From NCBI GenBank assembly GCA_947443645.1, contig CANEXF010000003.1, forward strand, positions 124,001 to 188,000: a stretch of DNA of 64,000 nucleotides, in the 5' to 3' direction. Positions 20,378-29,422 of the stretch are shown one piece after another. Numbering within the stretch: the first letter of the stretch is position 1; each line of letters begins with the position of its first letter. The translations under genes were made by a program, and so were the position numbers. The notes below the pieces were generated by a model. It searched no databases. It saw only the letters and a program-made list of their open reading frames with translations, and was not told where the DNA came from. Origin of the DNA: Comamonadaceae bacterium (GTDB taxonomy: Bacteria > Pseudomonadota > Gammaproteobacteria > Burkholderiales > Burkholderiaceae_C).

Positions 20378-20450
20378 GCTCACTGCGTGTAGCGCCTTCC
20401 CCCTTCCAGGGGCGGCGCCTGCGGATTGGCCAAGCCAGATCCGCGGCCCC
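20378..20450 (+). repeat. Family A repeat (degenerate), downstream of mscL
   Basis: Reverse complement of the other copies, with ACTGCGTGTAGCGCC, CCCCCTTCCAGGGG, GCGCCTGCGG and CCGCGGCCCC. Because mscL is on the plus strand, the element again reads in the direction of the gene it follows. Confidence 0.6.
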
Positions 20451-20471
20451 ACTTGCGAGGACATGGCAATC

Positions 20472-20527
20472 GCTATCTATTTTGTAGCTGGTTGCACCCG
20501 CCAATATTGGCTTGCAGAAATTTTATG
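20472..20527 (+). repeat. Family B repeat, copy 2
   Basis: The 17-bp core GCTATCTATTTTGTAGC is followed by TGGTTGCACCCG and a TTTTA end that runs into the pdxA stop codon (20523-20525). Confidence 0.6.
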
Positions 20528-21578
20528 CCTGTAACGAGGCGAGTTTTCGCGCCATGCGTATGGCCGCCAGCAGGCTGGAGGCGTCGGCAATGCCTTTTCC
20601 AGCAATGTCGAAAGCAGTGCCGTGGTCAGGGCTGGTGCGCACCAGCGGCAAGCCCAGCGTCACGTTGACGCCCTGCTCCACGCCCAGGTATTTGACGGGA
20701 ATCAGGCCCTGGTCGTGGTACATCGCGACCACGACGTCAAACTCGCCGGGCTTGGCCGGCGTGTTGCGGGCCCGCATGAACACCGTGTCGGGCGCGAACG
20801 GCCCGCGGGCATCCAGACCTTCAGCGCAAGCGGCCGCAATGGCCGGCGCAATAACGGCCTGCTCTTCAGTGCCAAACAAACCGCCCTCGCCCGCGTGCGG
20901 GTTCAGTCCGGCGATGCCCATACGCGGCGGACGGCCCAGGCTGGCGCTCAGCGCGCTGTGCGTGATGCGCAGTGTCTGCAGCACATTGTCAAAAGTCACG
21001 GCGTCCAGAGCCGCGCGCAGTGCCATGTGAATGCTCACCAACACGGTACTGAGTTCTGGATTGGCCAGCATCATGCGTACCGGCATGTCGGCCAGGGCCT
21101 TGCCGCAAAACGCCGCCGCCTCGGCCTGCAGCATCTCGGTGTGGCCCGGAAAACGCGCCAGCCCTGCGCCGGCTGCGGCCAGCGCTTCCTTGTGAATCGG
21201 CGCGGTCACCATGGCAGACGCCTCGCCGGCCAGCACAGCACGCGCGGCCCAGACAATGCAGTCAGCCGCTGCTTTTCCGGCTAAACCGCTGACCAGGCCA
21301 AATGGGACGGGCGCAGGCAGCTCGCATTTTTGCAGCACCGGAAGGCAGCGCGGCGGCACCTGGGCGATTTGCGCGACAGACTCAAGCTGGGCGACTGCAA
21401 ACGGCAAATGCGGCTCACCGACAGGACAGGTCAGCGCGGCAGCACGGCGCAGCGTGGCCACATCGCCCACCACCACGCAGCCGGCCAGCTCGCCAGGCGC
21501 CTGGCGAAATGCCTTGGCGATGATTTCCGGGCCAATGCCAGCGGCATCGCCCATGGTGATCAGCAGCGGTTTGTTCAT
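20523..21578 (-). CDS. pdxA: 4-hydroxythreonine-4-phosphate dehydrogenase PdxA
   Basis: The 351-residue protein shows the PdxA pattern: MGDAAGIGPEIIAKA at the start, VTAPIHKEAL, a metal-binding GHTEML, GLNPHAGEGG and AMYHDQGLIPVK. It oxidises 4-phosphohydroxythreonine in the DXP-dependent route to pyridoxal phosphate. Its ATG overlaps the stop of the nif3-like gene by 4 bp, indicating translational coupling. Its 3' end touches a family B repeat. Confidence 0.95.
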   Translation of the reverse strand: MNKPLLITMGDAAGIGPEIIAKAFRQAPGELAGCVVVGDVATLRRAAALTCPVGEPHLPFAVAQLESVAQIAQVPPRCLPVLQKCELPAPVPFGLVSGLAGKAAADCIVWAARAVLAGEASAMVTAPIHKEALAAAGAGLARFPGHTEMLQAEAAAFCGKALADMPVRMMLANPELSTVLVSIHMALRAALDAVTFDNVLQTLRITHSALSASLGRPPRMGIAGLNPHAGEGGLFGTEEQAVIAPAIAAACAEGLDARGPFAPDTVFMRARNTPAKPGEFDVVVAMYHDQGLIPVKYLGVEQGVNVTLGLPLVRTSPDHGTAFDIAGKGIADASSLLAAIRMARKLASLQA

Positions 21579-22552
21579 GCGGGGTTGTCAATTTCAATGA
21601 ATTCGTGCGCCAGACCCAGCTGCGCAGCCACTTGCGCGGCCACAGCCGGCGCGCCGTAGCGCTCGGACGCATGGTGTCCGCAGGCGAAAAAGGGCACGCC
21701 CATTTCGCGCGCGTAGTGGGCTTGCGGCTCCGAAATTTCGCCAGTGATGAAGGCATCGGCACCGGCGGCAATCGCCGCCTCGAAGTAGCCCTGCGCGCCA
21801 CCGCTGCACCATGCTACATTTTTTATAGCTACTTGCGCCCGTCCCACAAGCACCACAGGCCTGTTCAATGCCATTTTCAGGGTATCGGCGAGTTCGTCGG
21901 CTGATGCAAAGCTGCCGCCATCCACTCGGCTGCCGATAAAACCCAGCCCCTGCTCGCCAAAACGCCCGGCCTCGGCCGCATGCGCCACAAGACCGAGCTG
22001 CAGCCCCAGCTGCGCGTTGTTGCCCAGCTCCGCATGCGCGTCCAGCGGCAAATGGTAGGCGTAAAGATTGATGTCATGCGCCAGCAGCAGCGCCAGACGC
22101 TGCTTCATCCAGCCCGTCACCCGGCCGTCCTGGCCGCGCCAGAACAGGCCGTGATGAACAAAAATCGCGTCAGCCTGCGCGGCAACAGCCGCCTCTATCA
22201 GCGCCAGGCTGGCGGTGACGCCAGAGACGATCTTGCGCACCTCGGCCTTGCCTTCAACCTGCAGGCCATTGGGGCCGTAGTCCTTGAAGCGCTCGGGCTG
22301 AAGCAGCTGGTCAAAGGCCAAGAGCAGTTCAGCACGCGAAGCGACAAGCGTGGGGGTTTCCTCTTCAGCAGCCGGGGCCGCGGAACCGGCTTTGCCGGGC
22401 CTCAGGCGTAGCGCCCCCTCGGGGGTCAGCGAAGACACGCCAGTGCCGAGCCTGGGCGCCAGCTCCGCCGACAGGCCGCCCTTAGGCGGGGCAGCCCCCT
22501 CGGGGGGCAGCGAAGGCACTCCAGTGCCGAGCGTGGGGGCCATACCCTTCAA
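21575..22552 (-). CDS. Nif3-like dinuclear metal centre protein with repeat-derived N-terminus
   Basis: From about residue 75 the 325-residue protein is a normal Nif3/YbgI relative: [30 protein letters not shown] (metal histidines), [34 protein letters not shown] and a final [12 protein letters not shown]. Its function is not settled in any organism. Residues 1-74 are encoded by two or three family A repeat pieces (22333-22543) and are Pro/Gly/Leu-rich without homology to Nif3. The ATG at 22552 overlaps the cysteine synthase stop as ATGA. The first in-frame alternative near the core is a TTG at 22321. A family B core lies in the coding sequence at 21813-21829. Confidence 0.8.
   Translation of the reverse strand: MKGMAPTLGTGVPSLPPEGAAPPKGGLSAELAPRLGTGVSSLTPEGALRLRPGKAGSAAPAAEEETPTLVASRAELLLAFDQLLQPERFKDYGPNGLQVEGKAEVRKIVSGVTASLALIEAAVAAQADAIFVHHGLFWRGQDGRVTGWMKQRLALLLAHDINLYAYHLPLDAHAELGNNAQLGLQLGLVAHAAEAGRFGEQGLGFIGSRVDGGSFASADELADTLKMALNRPVVLVGRAQVAIKNVAWCSGGAQGYFEAAIAAGADAFITGEISEPQAHYAREMGVPFFACGHHASERYGAPAVAAQVAAQLGLAHEFIEIDNPA
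21813..21868 (+). repeat. Family B repeat, copy 3, inside the nif3-like gene
   Basis: The 17-bp core GCTACATTTTTTATAGC is followed by TACTTGCGCCCGTCC and AGGCCTGTT. It lies within coding sequence, where it encodes part of [12 protein letters not shown] on the minus strand and keeps the frame. Confidence 0.55.
22333..22543 (-). repeat. Clustered family A repeats (two copies plus a tail fragment)
   Basis: One copy at 22374-22459 begins GGGGCCGCGGAACCGG; a second at 22476-22543 ends GTGGGGGCCAT; a separate tail-like piece with GACAAGCGTGGGGG lies at 22333-22356. They fill the space between the cysteine synthase stop and the conserved nif3-like core, and the frame through them is open. Confidence 0.7.
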
Positions 22553-23472
22553 GGCAGAAAGCCTTCCACCGAAAGGTAGCGCTCGCCGGTGTCGTAGTTA
22601 AAACCCAGCACCGTGCTGCCAGCCGGAATCTCGGGCAGCTTCTGGGCAATGGCGGCCAGCGTGGCACCCGACGAGATGCCGACCAGCAGGCCTTCCTGCG
22701 TGGCGCTGCGGCGCGCGTAGTCTTTGGCGGCATCGCCTTCGACCTGGATCACGCCGTCAAGCAAGTCCGTGTGCAGATTGGCCGGGATGAAGCCTGCGCC
22801 TATACCCTGTATCGGGTGTGGCGAGGGCTTGCCGCCGCTGATGACCGGAGACGCTGCGGGCTCGACGGCGAACACCTTGGTATTGGGAAACCTGGCTTTC
22901 AGCACCTGGGCCACGCCCGTCAGGTGGCCGCCGGTGCCGACACCGGTGATCAGGTAGTCCACGCCGTTGGGGAAATCAGCCAGGATTTCGGCGGCCGTGG
23001 TGCGCGCATGGACCTCGATATTGGCCGGGTTTTCAAACTGCTGCGGCATCCAGGCACCCGGTGTCTGGGCCACCAGCTCCTTGGCACGGGCAATCGCGCC
23101 ATTCATGCCTTTTTCACGCGGCGTCAGGTCAAAACTGGCGCCGTAAGCCAGCATCAGGCGACGCCGCTCAATGCTCATGCTGTCTGGCATGACCAGCACC
23201 AGCTTGTAGCCCTTGACGGCAGCCACCATGGCCAGCCCGACGCCGGTATTGCCCGAGGTCGGCTCGATGATGGTAGCGCCCGGCTGCAAGGCGCCCGACT
23301 GCTCGGCCGCTTCGATCATCGCCAGCGCTATGCGGTCCTTGATGGAGCCGCCCGGGTTGCTGCGTTCTGACTTGATGTAGATATGGTGGGTCTGGCAAGC
23401 CGCGCCAAACAGCCGGTTGACGCGGATATGCGGTGTGTTGCCAATCGTGGCGAGGACGCTGGAAGCTTTCAT
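22549..23472 (-). CDS. cysK: Cysteine synthase (O-acetylserine sulfhydrylase)
   Basis: The 307-residue protein is a fold type II PLP enzyme. K45 in [10 protein letters not shown] binds PLP, followed by the substrate-loop motif PTSGNTGVG and the phosphate cup [10 protein letters not shown]. It makes cysteine from O-acetylserine and sulfide. CysK rather than CysM is favoured by length and the TSGNTG loop, but the two are hard to separate by eye. The ATG at 23472 has AGGAG 6 nt upstream; an in-frame extension to 23529 does not. It is followed by the nif3-like gene and pdxA on the same strand. Confidence 0.9.
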   Translation of the reverse strand: MKASSVLATIGNTPHIRVNRLFGAACQTHHIYIKSERSNPGGSIKDRIALAMIEAAEQSGALQPGATIIEPTSGNTGVGLAMVAAVKGYKLVLVMPDSMSIERRRLMLAYGASFDLTPREKGMNGAIARAKELVAQTPGAWMPQQFENPANIEVHARTTAAEILADFPNGVDYLITGVGTGGHLTGVAQVLKARFPNTKVFAVEPAASPVISGGKPSPHPIQGIGAGFIPANLHTDLLDGVIQVEGDAAKDYARRSATQEGLLVGISSGATLAAIAQKLPEIPAGSTVLGFNYDTGERYLSVEGFLP

Positions 23473-23662
23473 GACAATCTCCTGGAGGTCAAACGACAAA
23501 GTGATCTGGCACAAATTATCGCTTTTCACGGCTATCTGCGAGCCGCAGCAGTTCAGTCACCAAACTGGATGAAAATCACACCCGGCAAGCGCCTTGGGTT
23601 TTGCGCCTCACAGACCCATATTCGCCTGACGTCGCTCCTGACTGCCAAACCGAAATCCAACC

Positions 23663-24826
23663 ATGCGTAAATTCTGGCTCTTGTTCTCCCAATCCGCGAC
23701 GGTGTTGCTGGCGGCCTACTTCGTGGTCGCCACCCTCAAGCCGCAGTGGCTGGAGCGCCAACCGTCCTGGGGCGCGCTGCCAGTGCTGCAAGCGCCTGAC
23801 GGCGCCGTCCAGCGCGGCGCCGGGCCGGTCGGCAGTTTCAGCTCTGCGGCCAAGATCGCCTCGCCAGCGGTGGTCAGCATCAACACCAGCAAGGCAGCTG
23901 CAAAAAACCCACATGCTCAGGACCCATGGTTCAAGTTCTTCTTTGGCGACCAGGACAGCGGCGAGCCGCAAAGCGGCCTGGGCAGCGGCGTCATCATCAG
24001 CAGCAGCGGCTACATACTGACCAACAACCATGTGGTGGAAAGCGCCGATGAAATCGAGGTCATCCTCAATGACAGCCGCAAGGCCAAGGCCAAGGTCATA
24101 GGCACGGACCCCGACACCGATCTGGCGATCCTGAAGATAGAGCTCGACAAACTTCCCGTGATTGTTCTGGGCAACTCCGACGCGCTGCAGGTCGGCGACC
24201 CGGTGCTGGCCATTGGCAACCCCTTTGGTGTGGGCCAGACCGTGACCGGTGGCATCGTCAGCGCACTGGGGCGCAACAAGCTGGGTATCAACACCTTCGA
24301 GAATTTCATCCAGACCGACGCGGCCATCAATCCAGGCAATTCGGGCGGCGCGCTGGTCGATGTGAACGGCGCGCTGATGGGCATCAACACCGCGATTTAC
24401 TCGCGCTCCGGCGGCTCCATGGGCATTGGTTTTGCGATTCCGGTATCCACCGCCAGGCAGGTGCTCGATAGCATCGTCAAAGACGGCCAGGTCACGCGCG
24501 GCTGGATTGGCGTGGAGCCGCAGGAACTCAATGCCGAACTGGCCGAAACCTTTAACGTCAAGCCGAGCGCTGCGCAAAAAGGCGGGGTCATCATCACCGG
24601 CGTGCTGCAAAACGGCCCGGCCGCACAAGCCGGCATTCGACCAGGCGACATCATCACGGCAGTAGACGGCAAGGCCGTGAGCAATGTCAGCGAACTGCTG
24701 GGCGCGGTCGCCGGGCTCAAGCCGGGCATTCCCGCGCCGCTGACGGTGCTGCGCAAGGACACGCTGAGCGAGATCGCGGTCACGCCAGGCAAACGCCAGC
24801 GGCCTGCCGCGGCTGCGCAGCGCTGA
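23663..24826 (+). CDS. DegQ/HtrA-type periplasmic serine protease (one PDZ domain)
   Basis: The 387-residue protein has an N-terminal membrane or signal segment (LLFSQSATVLLAAYFVVATL) and a trypsin-like domain with triad H123 (TNNHVV), D153 (DPDTDLAIL) and S227 (NPGNSGGALV). A single C-terminal PDZ domain (GVIITGVLQNGPAAQAGIRPGD) follows. One PDZ and an anchor resemble DegS more than DegP/DegQ, so a role in envelope stress sensing is possible. It is a lone plus-strand gene, convergent with tatC and divergent from cysK by 190 bp in which I see no gene. Confidence 0.9.
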   Translation: MRKFWLLFSQSATVLLAAYFVVATLKPQWLERQPSWGALPVLQAPDGAVQRGAGPVGSFSSAAKIASPAVVSINTSKAAAKNPHAQDPWFKFFFGDQDSGEPQSGLGSGVIISSSGYILTNNHVVESADEIEVILNDSRKAKAKVIGTDPDTDLAILKIELDKLPVIVLGNSDALQVGDPVLAIGNPFGVGQTVTGGIVSALGRNKLGINTFENFIQTDAAINPGNSGGALVDVNGALMGINTAIYSRSGGSMGIGFAIPVSTARQVLDSIVKDGQVTRGWIGVEPQELNAELAETFNVKPSAAQKGGVIITGVLQNGPAAQAGIRPGDIITAVDGKAVSNVSELLGAVAGLKPGIPAPLTVLRKDTLSEIAVTPGKRQRPAAAAQR

Positions 24827-24869
24827 AACCGGCGACTGGCGAGCGGCCCGGCTTCAAGCCAGCGCCAGC

Positions 24870-25658
24870 TCAGGCGCTTTCGGCGTCGGCGTCTGGCGCC
24901 TTGGTGTGCTTGACAAACAACTGGGCCGCCACAATGCCGACCTCATAGAGACCGCCGACCACCAGCAGCAGCATGATCATGGAGCCCGCGTCGGGCGGCG
25001 TGACCAGGGCGGTGCCAATCGCTGCAATGACCCAGAAATAACCACGGTACTGGCGCAGCTGGGCAACGCTGAGAACGCCCATGCGCACCAGCAAGATCAC
25101 GGCGATGGGAACTTCAAAAGCCAGACCAAACGCCAAAAACATGCCCAGAACGAAGTTCAGGTATTCCTCAATGTCGGGCGTCGCCGTGATCGACTTGGGG
25201 GCAAAGCTCTGGATGAACGCAAACACCTGGCCAAACACGAAGTAGTAGCAAAAAGCCACGCCTGTAAAAAACAGCAGCGTGCTGGAAACCACCAGCGGCA
25301 TGACCAGCTTTTTTTCGTGCGAGTAAAGACCAGGCGCAACAAAGGCCCAGACCTGGTAGAGCACGACGGGCAGCGCAATCATGAAGGCCGCCATGAACAA
25401 GATCTTGATGGGCACGACAAATGGCGTGATCACGCTGATGGCGATCAGCGTCGCGCCCTTGGGCAGGGTGGCCACCAGCGGCGCGGCCATCAGGTCATAA
25501 AGCGCGCTGGCGCCCGGAAACACCGCCAGCACAGCCGCAGCCACACCAACGGCGATCACCGCCTTGATCATCCGGTCGCGCAGCTCCATCAGATGCTGCA
25601 CAAAAGGCTGCTCGGTGCCTGCGAGTTCGTCGGGCTTGTCGGTGTTGGAGTCAGACAT
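24870..25658 (-). CDS. tatC: Sec-independent protein translocase TatC
   Basis: The 262-residue protein has six hydrophobic segments and the TatC hallmarks PFVQHLMELRDRMI near the N-terminus, FVAPGLYSHEKK and the late ALVTPPDAGSM. TatC binds twin-arginine signal peptides and recruits TatA for translocation of folded proteins. The ATG at 25658 begins a short polar N-terminus. The 141 bp between tatB and tatC show no gene. Confidence 0.97.
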   Translation of the reverse strand: MSDSNTDKPDELAGTEQPFVQHLMELRDRMIKAVIAVGVAAAVLAVFPGASALYDLMAAPLVATLPKGATLIAISVITPFVVPIKILFMAAFMIALPVVLYQVWAFVAPGLYSHEKKLVMPLVVSSTLLFFTGVAFCYYFVFGQVFAFIQSFAPKSITATPDIEEYLNFVLGMFLAFGLAFEVPIAVILLVRMGVLSVAQLRQYRGYFWVIAAIGTALVTPPDAGSMIMLLLVVGGLYEVGIVAAQLFVKHTKAPDADAESA

Positions 25659-25799
25659 GAAGGTGTACGAAAATCTGTTGAGTTTGGCCCTGAGGGACTT
25701 CAAGGGCCTGGATGGCTTGGCAGCGTGTAGGCAGACTCAGCCTGGATACATGACAGGGACTGAAGACCTCATGCTGGACTTGCGCGGCAAGGGCGGTCT

Positions 25800-26267
25800 T
25801 CAGTTGGGCTTGGGTGGCCGAAAGCGCGCCACGCGCGCCGCGCCCGATTGGCTGCGCGTGCGCACGCCGGACCTGGCCTTGTACCACTGCGGCGTGGCGG
25901 CAGTTTTCAGGCGCCATTTCTTTTTCGGGTGCTTGTACTGTGGGAACTGCTGCTCGCCAGACAAGTCGGTGTGGCTGCTGCCCGCCAGACCGGTCGCGTC
26001 GCTCCAGGATTTTTCAAAATCGCTGGCATTGGTCTGTATTGAGTTTTCAACGTCACGCGCCGCTTCCTCGACCGTGTCCTTCATCTTCTTGAGTTCGTCC
26101 AGCTCCATGGAGCGGTTGACCTCTTGCTTGACGTCGGCCACATAGCGCTGCGCCTTGCCGAGCAAGGTGCCTACCGTGCGCGCCACGCGCGGCAACTTTT
26201 CTGGCCCGATCACGATCAATGCGACAGCGCCTATCAGTGCGATTTTGGAGACGCCCAGATCAATCAT
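25800..26267 (-). CDS. tatB: Sec-independent protein translocase TatB
   Basis: The 155-residue protein has the TatB N-terminal membrane helix ([21 protein letters not shown]) followed by the [12 protein letters not shown] hinge and an amphipathic helix. The C-terminus is basic and rich in R, K and A, as in other betaproteobacterial TatB. It partners TatC in signal-peptide recognition. It follows tatA by 46 bp. Confidence 0.95.
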   Translation of the reverse strand: MIDLGVSKIALIGAVALIVIGPEKLPRVARTVGTLLGKAQRYVADVKQEVNRSMELDELKKMKDTVEEAARDVENSIQTNASDFEKSWSDATGLAGSSHTDLSGEQQFPQYKHPKKKWRLKTAATPQWYKARSGVRTRSQSGAARVARFRPPKPN

Positions 26268-26313
26268 GACAAGCCATCATGCGAAGGATCAAGCATGGAA
26301 ACCGGCATGGTCT

Positions 26314-26559
26314 TCAAGACTTTTGCCGCGCTTCGACGTCGATGGTGGTTTTATCGGCGGCCTGGGCGTTGGTGACCTGGCCCGCTGGTGCAGCAGGCTT
26401 GTCTTCAGCTGCCGGCTGGCTGCCGTCTTTCATGCCGTCCTTGAAGCCCTTGACGGCGCCGCCCAGGTCGCTGCCCATGTTCTTGAGCTTTTTGGTGCCA
26501 AACACCATGACGACGATCAACAGCACGATCAACCAGTGCCAGATGGAAAATGAACCCAT
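26314..26559 (-). CDS. tatA: Sec-independent protein translocase TatA
   Basis: The 81-residue protein has one membrane helix ([16 protein letters not shown]) followed by [19 protein letters not shown], the amphipathic helix and hinge of TatA. TatA oligomers form the translocation pathway. AGGAG lies 6 nt before the ATG. It is the first tat gene of tatABC and lies 161 bp after hinT; that gap shows a GC-rich stretch like part of a family A tail but no gene. Confidence 0.96.
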   Translation of the reverse strand: MGSFSIWHWLIVLLIVVMVFGTKKLKNMGSDLGGAVKGFKDGMKDGSQPAAEDKPAAPAGQVTNAQAADKTTIDVEARQKS

Positions 26560-26720
26560 GTTTTGCTCCTAAGCCTTAATTGCAAGTTTTGCAGATAACT
26601 CTGATGATTCTAAAGGCCTTGCGCCCCGCTATGACCGAATAGCCTTGTATTGACCATCCCCGTGAGCAGGAGGTTCATCTGGGGCGCAGGGCGCCACGCG
26701 AAGCGAGCAACCCTCCGGGG

Positions 26721-27080
26721 TCAACCCCTCAACCAGGGTCGCGGCCCGCCCATCACGTGCAGGTGCAGATGATGCACCTCCTGCCCGCCCTCGGCGCCGG
26801 TGTTGGTCAATATCCGGAAACCGCCCTCGGGGTAGGGCTTGCAGCCCTGCGCCAGCGCCAGTTGGGGCGCCAGTGTCAGCATGCGGCCCAGAAGCGACTC
26901 ATGCTCCGGACCAACCTGCGCCATGGAGGCAATGTGCGCCTTGGGAATCATCAGAAAATGCACCGGCGCCCATGGGTTGATGTCATGAAAAGCGAAGATC
27001 TCGTCGTCTTCATAGACCTTGCGGCTGGGAATGACCCCGGCGGCAATCTTGCAAAAAATGCAGTTTTCGTTGTGATTCAT
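26721..27080 (-). CDS. hinT: HIT family nucleotide-binding protein (HinT-like)
   Basis: The 119-residue protein shows the full HINT pattern: CIFCKIAAG, EIFAFHDINPWAPVHFL and the histidine triad H104-L-H106-L-H108-V. HinT proteins hydrolyse adenosine 5'-phosphoramidates. The position after hisE and before tatA is conserved in betaproteobacteria. Confidence 0.93.
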   Translation of the reverse strand: MNHNENCIFCKIAAGVIPSRKVYEDDEIFAFHDINPWAPVHFLMIPKAHIASMAQVGPEHESLLGRMLTLAPQLALAQGCKPYPEGGFRILTNTGAEGGQEVHHLHLHVMGGPRPWLRG

Positions 27081-27096
27081 TGGTGGGTAACTAAGT

Positions 27097-27459
27097 TCAG
27101 ACGATTTGAGCCGGCAGCTGGCTGTTAAAGCGCATCCAGCCCCGAATACAGCGGTACAAGTACCAGAGCCAGACCAGGCCGTAAGCGATGGCGCCAGGCA
27201 GAATCAGCAGCAGCCACAGCGGCGACAGCAGCACCAGCCAGAACAGGGTCCACCAGAAGGTGCGGATCATGTAGTTGTGGTGGTCCAGGTAGAGCGCATC
27301 GACCTCGTCTGCACGCCGGATGTAGTTCATGATCAGCGCGATCACCGCAAACGCGCCGCCGCTGAACCAGGCCAGCGTGTGCAGGCCGTAGAGCAGCTGC
27401 ATCAGATTGCGCTCGCCAGGGGTTTTCATCTCGAAGGCGGACAAATCGGTTGGATTCAT
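27097..27459 (-). CDS. DUF4870-like small membrane protein
   Basis: The 120-residue protein has three likely membrane segments (LHTLAWFSGGAFAVIALIM, FWWTLFWLVLLSPLWLLLIL and a C-terminal YGLVWLWYLYRCI). Its layout resembles DUF4870 proteins, whose function is unknown. It sits 31 bp after hisE and 16 bp before hinT, inside the his-tat train, with no role in histidine synthesis evident. Confidence 0.75.
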   Translation of the reverse strand: MNPTDLSAFEMKTPGERNLMQLLYGLHTLAWFSGGAFAVIALIMNYIRRADEVDALYLDHHNYMIRTFWWTLFWLVLLSPLWLLLILPGAIAYGLVWLWYLYRCIRGWMRFNSQLPAQIV

Positions 27460-27490
27460 GGGCCAGTTCTCCCAGCTTCAGGCCTTGCGT

Positions 27491-27880
27491 TCAGACAGCA
27501 CGCTGTTCAGCCGCATCGCGGCCCTGCGCCTTGCGCAGCGCTTTTTCTTCAATGCCGCTGGTGCCTTCGCGGCGCTCCAGCTCGGCGATCACGTCGGCAG
27601 GGCTGAGACCGTAATGGGCCAGCGCAATCATGGAATGAAACCACAAATCCGCGACCTCGCCGACCAGCTTGTCCTTGAGCTCCAGGGTCGCGCCGCCATA
27701 GTCGATGTCCTTGGCCGCCATCACGGTTTCAGTGGCCTCTTCGCCGATTTTTTTCAGGAAGGCGTCCGGGCCCTTGTGCAAAAGGCGGGCGACATAGCTC
27801 TTGTCAGGATCGCCACCGTTGGCCACTTTGCGGCTTTCAATGATTTGCGCCAGGCGCTGCAGGGAGTCGTTGGTGGTCAT
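27491..27880 (-). CDS. hisE: Phosphoribosyl-ATP diphosphatase HisE
   Basis: The 129-residue protein is all-helical with the MazG-like motif [15 protein letters not shown] and, later, [14 protein letters not shown], which hold the acidic metal ligands. It removes pyrophosphate from phosphoribosyl-ATP, the second step of histidine synthesis. Here HisE and HisI are separate proteins, unlike the enterobacterial fusion. It follows hisI by 13 bp. Confidence 0.96.
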   Translation of the reverse strand: MTTNDSLQRLAQIIESRKVANGGDPDKSYVARLLHKGPDAFLKKIGEEATETVMAAKDIDYGGATLELKDKLVGEVADLWFHSMIALAHYGLSPADVIAELERREGTSGIEEKALRKAQGRDAAEQRAV

Positions 27881-27893
27881 GCTTGGGTTCTTG

Positions 27894-28304
27894 TTAAGGC
27901 TGTTTGTACATGCTTTGCGGGTCTTTCAGGACCGGCTCGGTGACCAGCCACTGGCCATCCTTGTAGACGCTGAAAAAGCAGCTGTGACGCCCGGTGTGGC
28001 AAGCGATGCCTGCCTGGCCGGCTTCGTGCCCGAGCTGCGTGACCTTGAGCAGGATCACGTCCTGGTCGCAGTCGATGCGAATTTCATGCACGAGCTGGAA
28101 ATTTCCCGATTCTTCACCCTTGTGCCAGAGCCGGCTGCGCGAGCGGCTGAAATACACGGCCTGGCCGAGGGCGGCGGTTTTTTCCAGCGCCTCGCGGTTC
28201 ATCCAGGCAAACATCAGCACGTCGCCGCTGGCGGCTTCCTGCGCAATCACGGGCACCAGGCCCTTGTCGTCCCACCGGACATTGTCCAACCAATTTTGAG
28301 TCAT
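27894..28304 (-). CDS. hisI: Phosphoribosyl-AMP cyclohydrolase HisI
   Basis: The 136-residue protein has the cyclohydrolase motifs [29 protein letters not shown] and the zinc-binding IDCDQD...[10 protein letters not shown]. It opens the adenine ring of phosphoribosyl-AMP, the third step of the pathway. It is separated from hisF by 168 bp holding a family A repeat. Confidence 0.97.
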   Translation of the reverse strand: MTQNWLDNVRWDDKGLVPVIAQEAASGDVLMFAWMNREALEKTAALGQAVYFSRSRSRLWHKGEESGNFQLVHEIRIDCDQDVILLKVTQLGHEAGQAGIACHTGRHSCFFSVYKDGQWLVTEPVLKDPQSMYKQP

Positions 28305-28362
28305 GCGCCAATTGTCATGGATTTAAAAACTGCGGCGCATCACGAGGCCAACTCTCCTGGCA

Positions 28363-28443
28363 AGGATATCGCGGAACCGGCTCCGCCGGACCGCAGATAT
28401 CGCCCCAGCAGGGGGGGGGAGGCGCTGCACGCAGTGAGCGGCA
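28363..28443 (-). repeat. Family A repeat (divergent copy), between hisF and hisI
   Basis: GCGGAACCGGCTCCGCCGG, CCGCAGATATCGCCCC, GGGGGGGGAGGCGCTGCACGCAGTGAGCG. It begins about 30 bp after the hisF stop and reads in the hisF direction. Confidence 0.55.
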
Positions 28444-28472
28444 GGCAGGGGTTGCAACCCATTCGACGGGGG

Positions 28473-29252
28473 TTACAAACGTACCGGGATGCCGCGGGCG
28501 GCCATGTGTCGTTTGGCCTGCTGCACGGTGTACTCGCCATAGTGAAAGATGCTGGCCGCCAGCACCGCGTCTGCGCCGCCCAGCTGGATGCCGTCTGCCA
28601 GATGGTCCAAATTGCCGACGCCACCCGAAGCAATCACCGGCACGCTGACCGCGTCGCTCACGGCGCGCGTGAGCGCCAGGTCAAAGCCGGATTTGGTGCC
28701 ATCACGATCCATGCTGGTCAGCAAGATCTCGCCGGCGCCCCGGCGCGCCATCTCGCTGGCCCAGGCCACGGCGTCCAGGCCAGTGTTTTTGCGCCCACCG
28801 TGGCTGTAAACGTCCCAACCCGCGCCGCGCGTAACGGCTTCCTCGTCGGAGCGTCGCTTGGCGTCAATCGCCACCACGATGCATTGCGCGCCATACCTGG
28901 CCGAGACCTCGTCAATGATCTGCGGGTTGGCCAGCGCTGCGGAGTTGAAGCTGGTCTTGTCAGCGCCGGCATTGAGCAGGCGCCGCACATCTTCAACCGT
29001 GCGCACGCCGCCGCCCACCGTCAGCGGAATAAACACCTGCGAGGCCACGGCCTCGATGATGTGCAAAATCAGGTCGCGCCCATCGCTGGTGGCGGTAATG
29101 TCAAGAAAGGTCAGCTCGTCAGCGCCCTGGTCGTTGTAGCGCGCCGCGATTTCAACCGGATCGCCGGCGTCACGCAGTTCGACAAAATTGACACCCTTGA
29201 CGACGCGGCCGCCAGTGACATCAAGACATGGGATTATTCTTTTCGCGAGCAT
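28473..29252 (-). CDS. hisF: Imidazole glycerol phosphate synthase cyclase subunit HisF
   Basis: The 259-residue TIM barrel starts [20 protein letters not shown], with a catalytic Asp in that motif and a second in [10 protein letters not shown]. It also has the phosphate-binding [10 protein letters not shown]. With HisH it forms the IGP synthase that also releases AICAR for purine synthesis. It is separated from hisA by a 168-bp gap containing a large palindrome. Confidence 0.98.
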   Translation of the reverse strand: MLAKRIIPCLDVTGGRVVKGVNFVELRDAGDPVEIAARYNDQGADELTFLDITATSDGRDLILHIIEAVASQVFIPLTVGGGVRTVEDVRRLLNAGADKTSFNSAALANPQIIDEVSARYGAQCIVVAIDAKRRSDEEAVTRGAGWDVYSHGGRKNTGLDAVAWASEMARRGAGEILLTSMDRDGTKSGFDLALTRAVSDAVSVPVIASGGVGNLDHLADGIQLGGADAVLAASIFHYGEYTVQQAKRHMAARGIPVRL

Positions 29253-29281
29253 GTGGGGTTAGTTGAAGGGTAGCGGACTGT

Positions 29282-29422
29282 AGAGGTTGCTAGAAATTCG
29301 ATTATCGGGATGCAGGGCAAGGCGCACGGCGCGCAGGAACCGGAATGCACCCAGGTGCATGAGGATTCCGAGCACCGCGCAACGCCGCCATGCGCCCGAG
29401 AATCGGATTTATGGGAACCTCT
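29282..29422. repeat. 141-bp near-symmetric palindrome between hisA and hisF
   Basis: The outer ends are AGAGGTT and AACCTCT, the inner pairs include CGATTATCGGG / CCGAGAATCGG, and the centre is a perfect ATGCACC-CA-GGTGCAT at 29345-29360. The midpoint of the ends (29352) matches the centre exactly. The right end overlaps the hisA stop codon. Arms pair imperfectly. It resembles a non-autonomous repeat element; transcribed, it would fold into one long hairpin. Confidence 0.8.

Noticed and set aside
25659-25799. Possible small gene between tatB and tatC
   Set aside because: No open frame with a ribosome site and no recognisable product; the tatB C-terminus looks complete.
27801-29273. 490-codon open frame antisense to hisE, hisI and hisF
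   Set aside because: It crosses three certain genes and a repeat, and its composition follows theirs in reverse.
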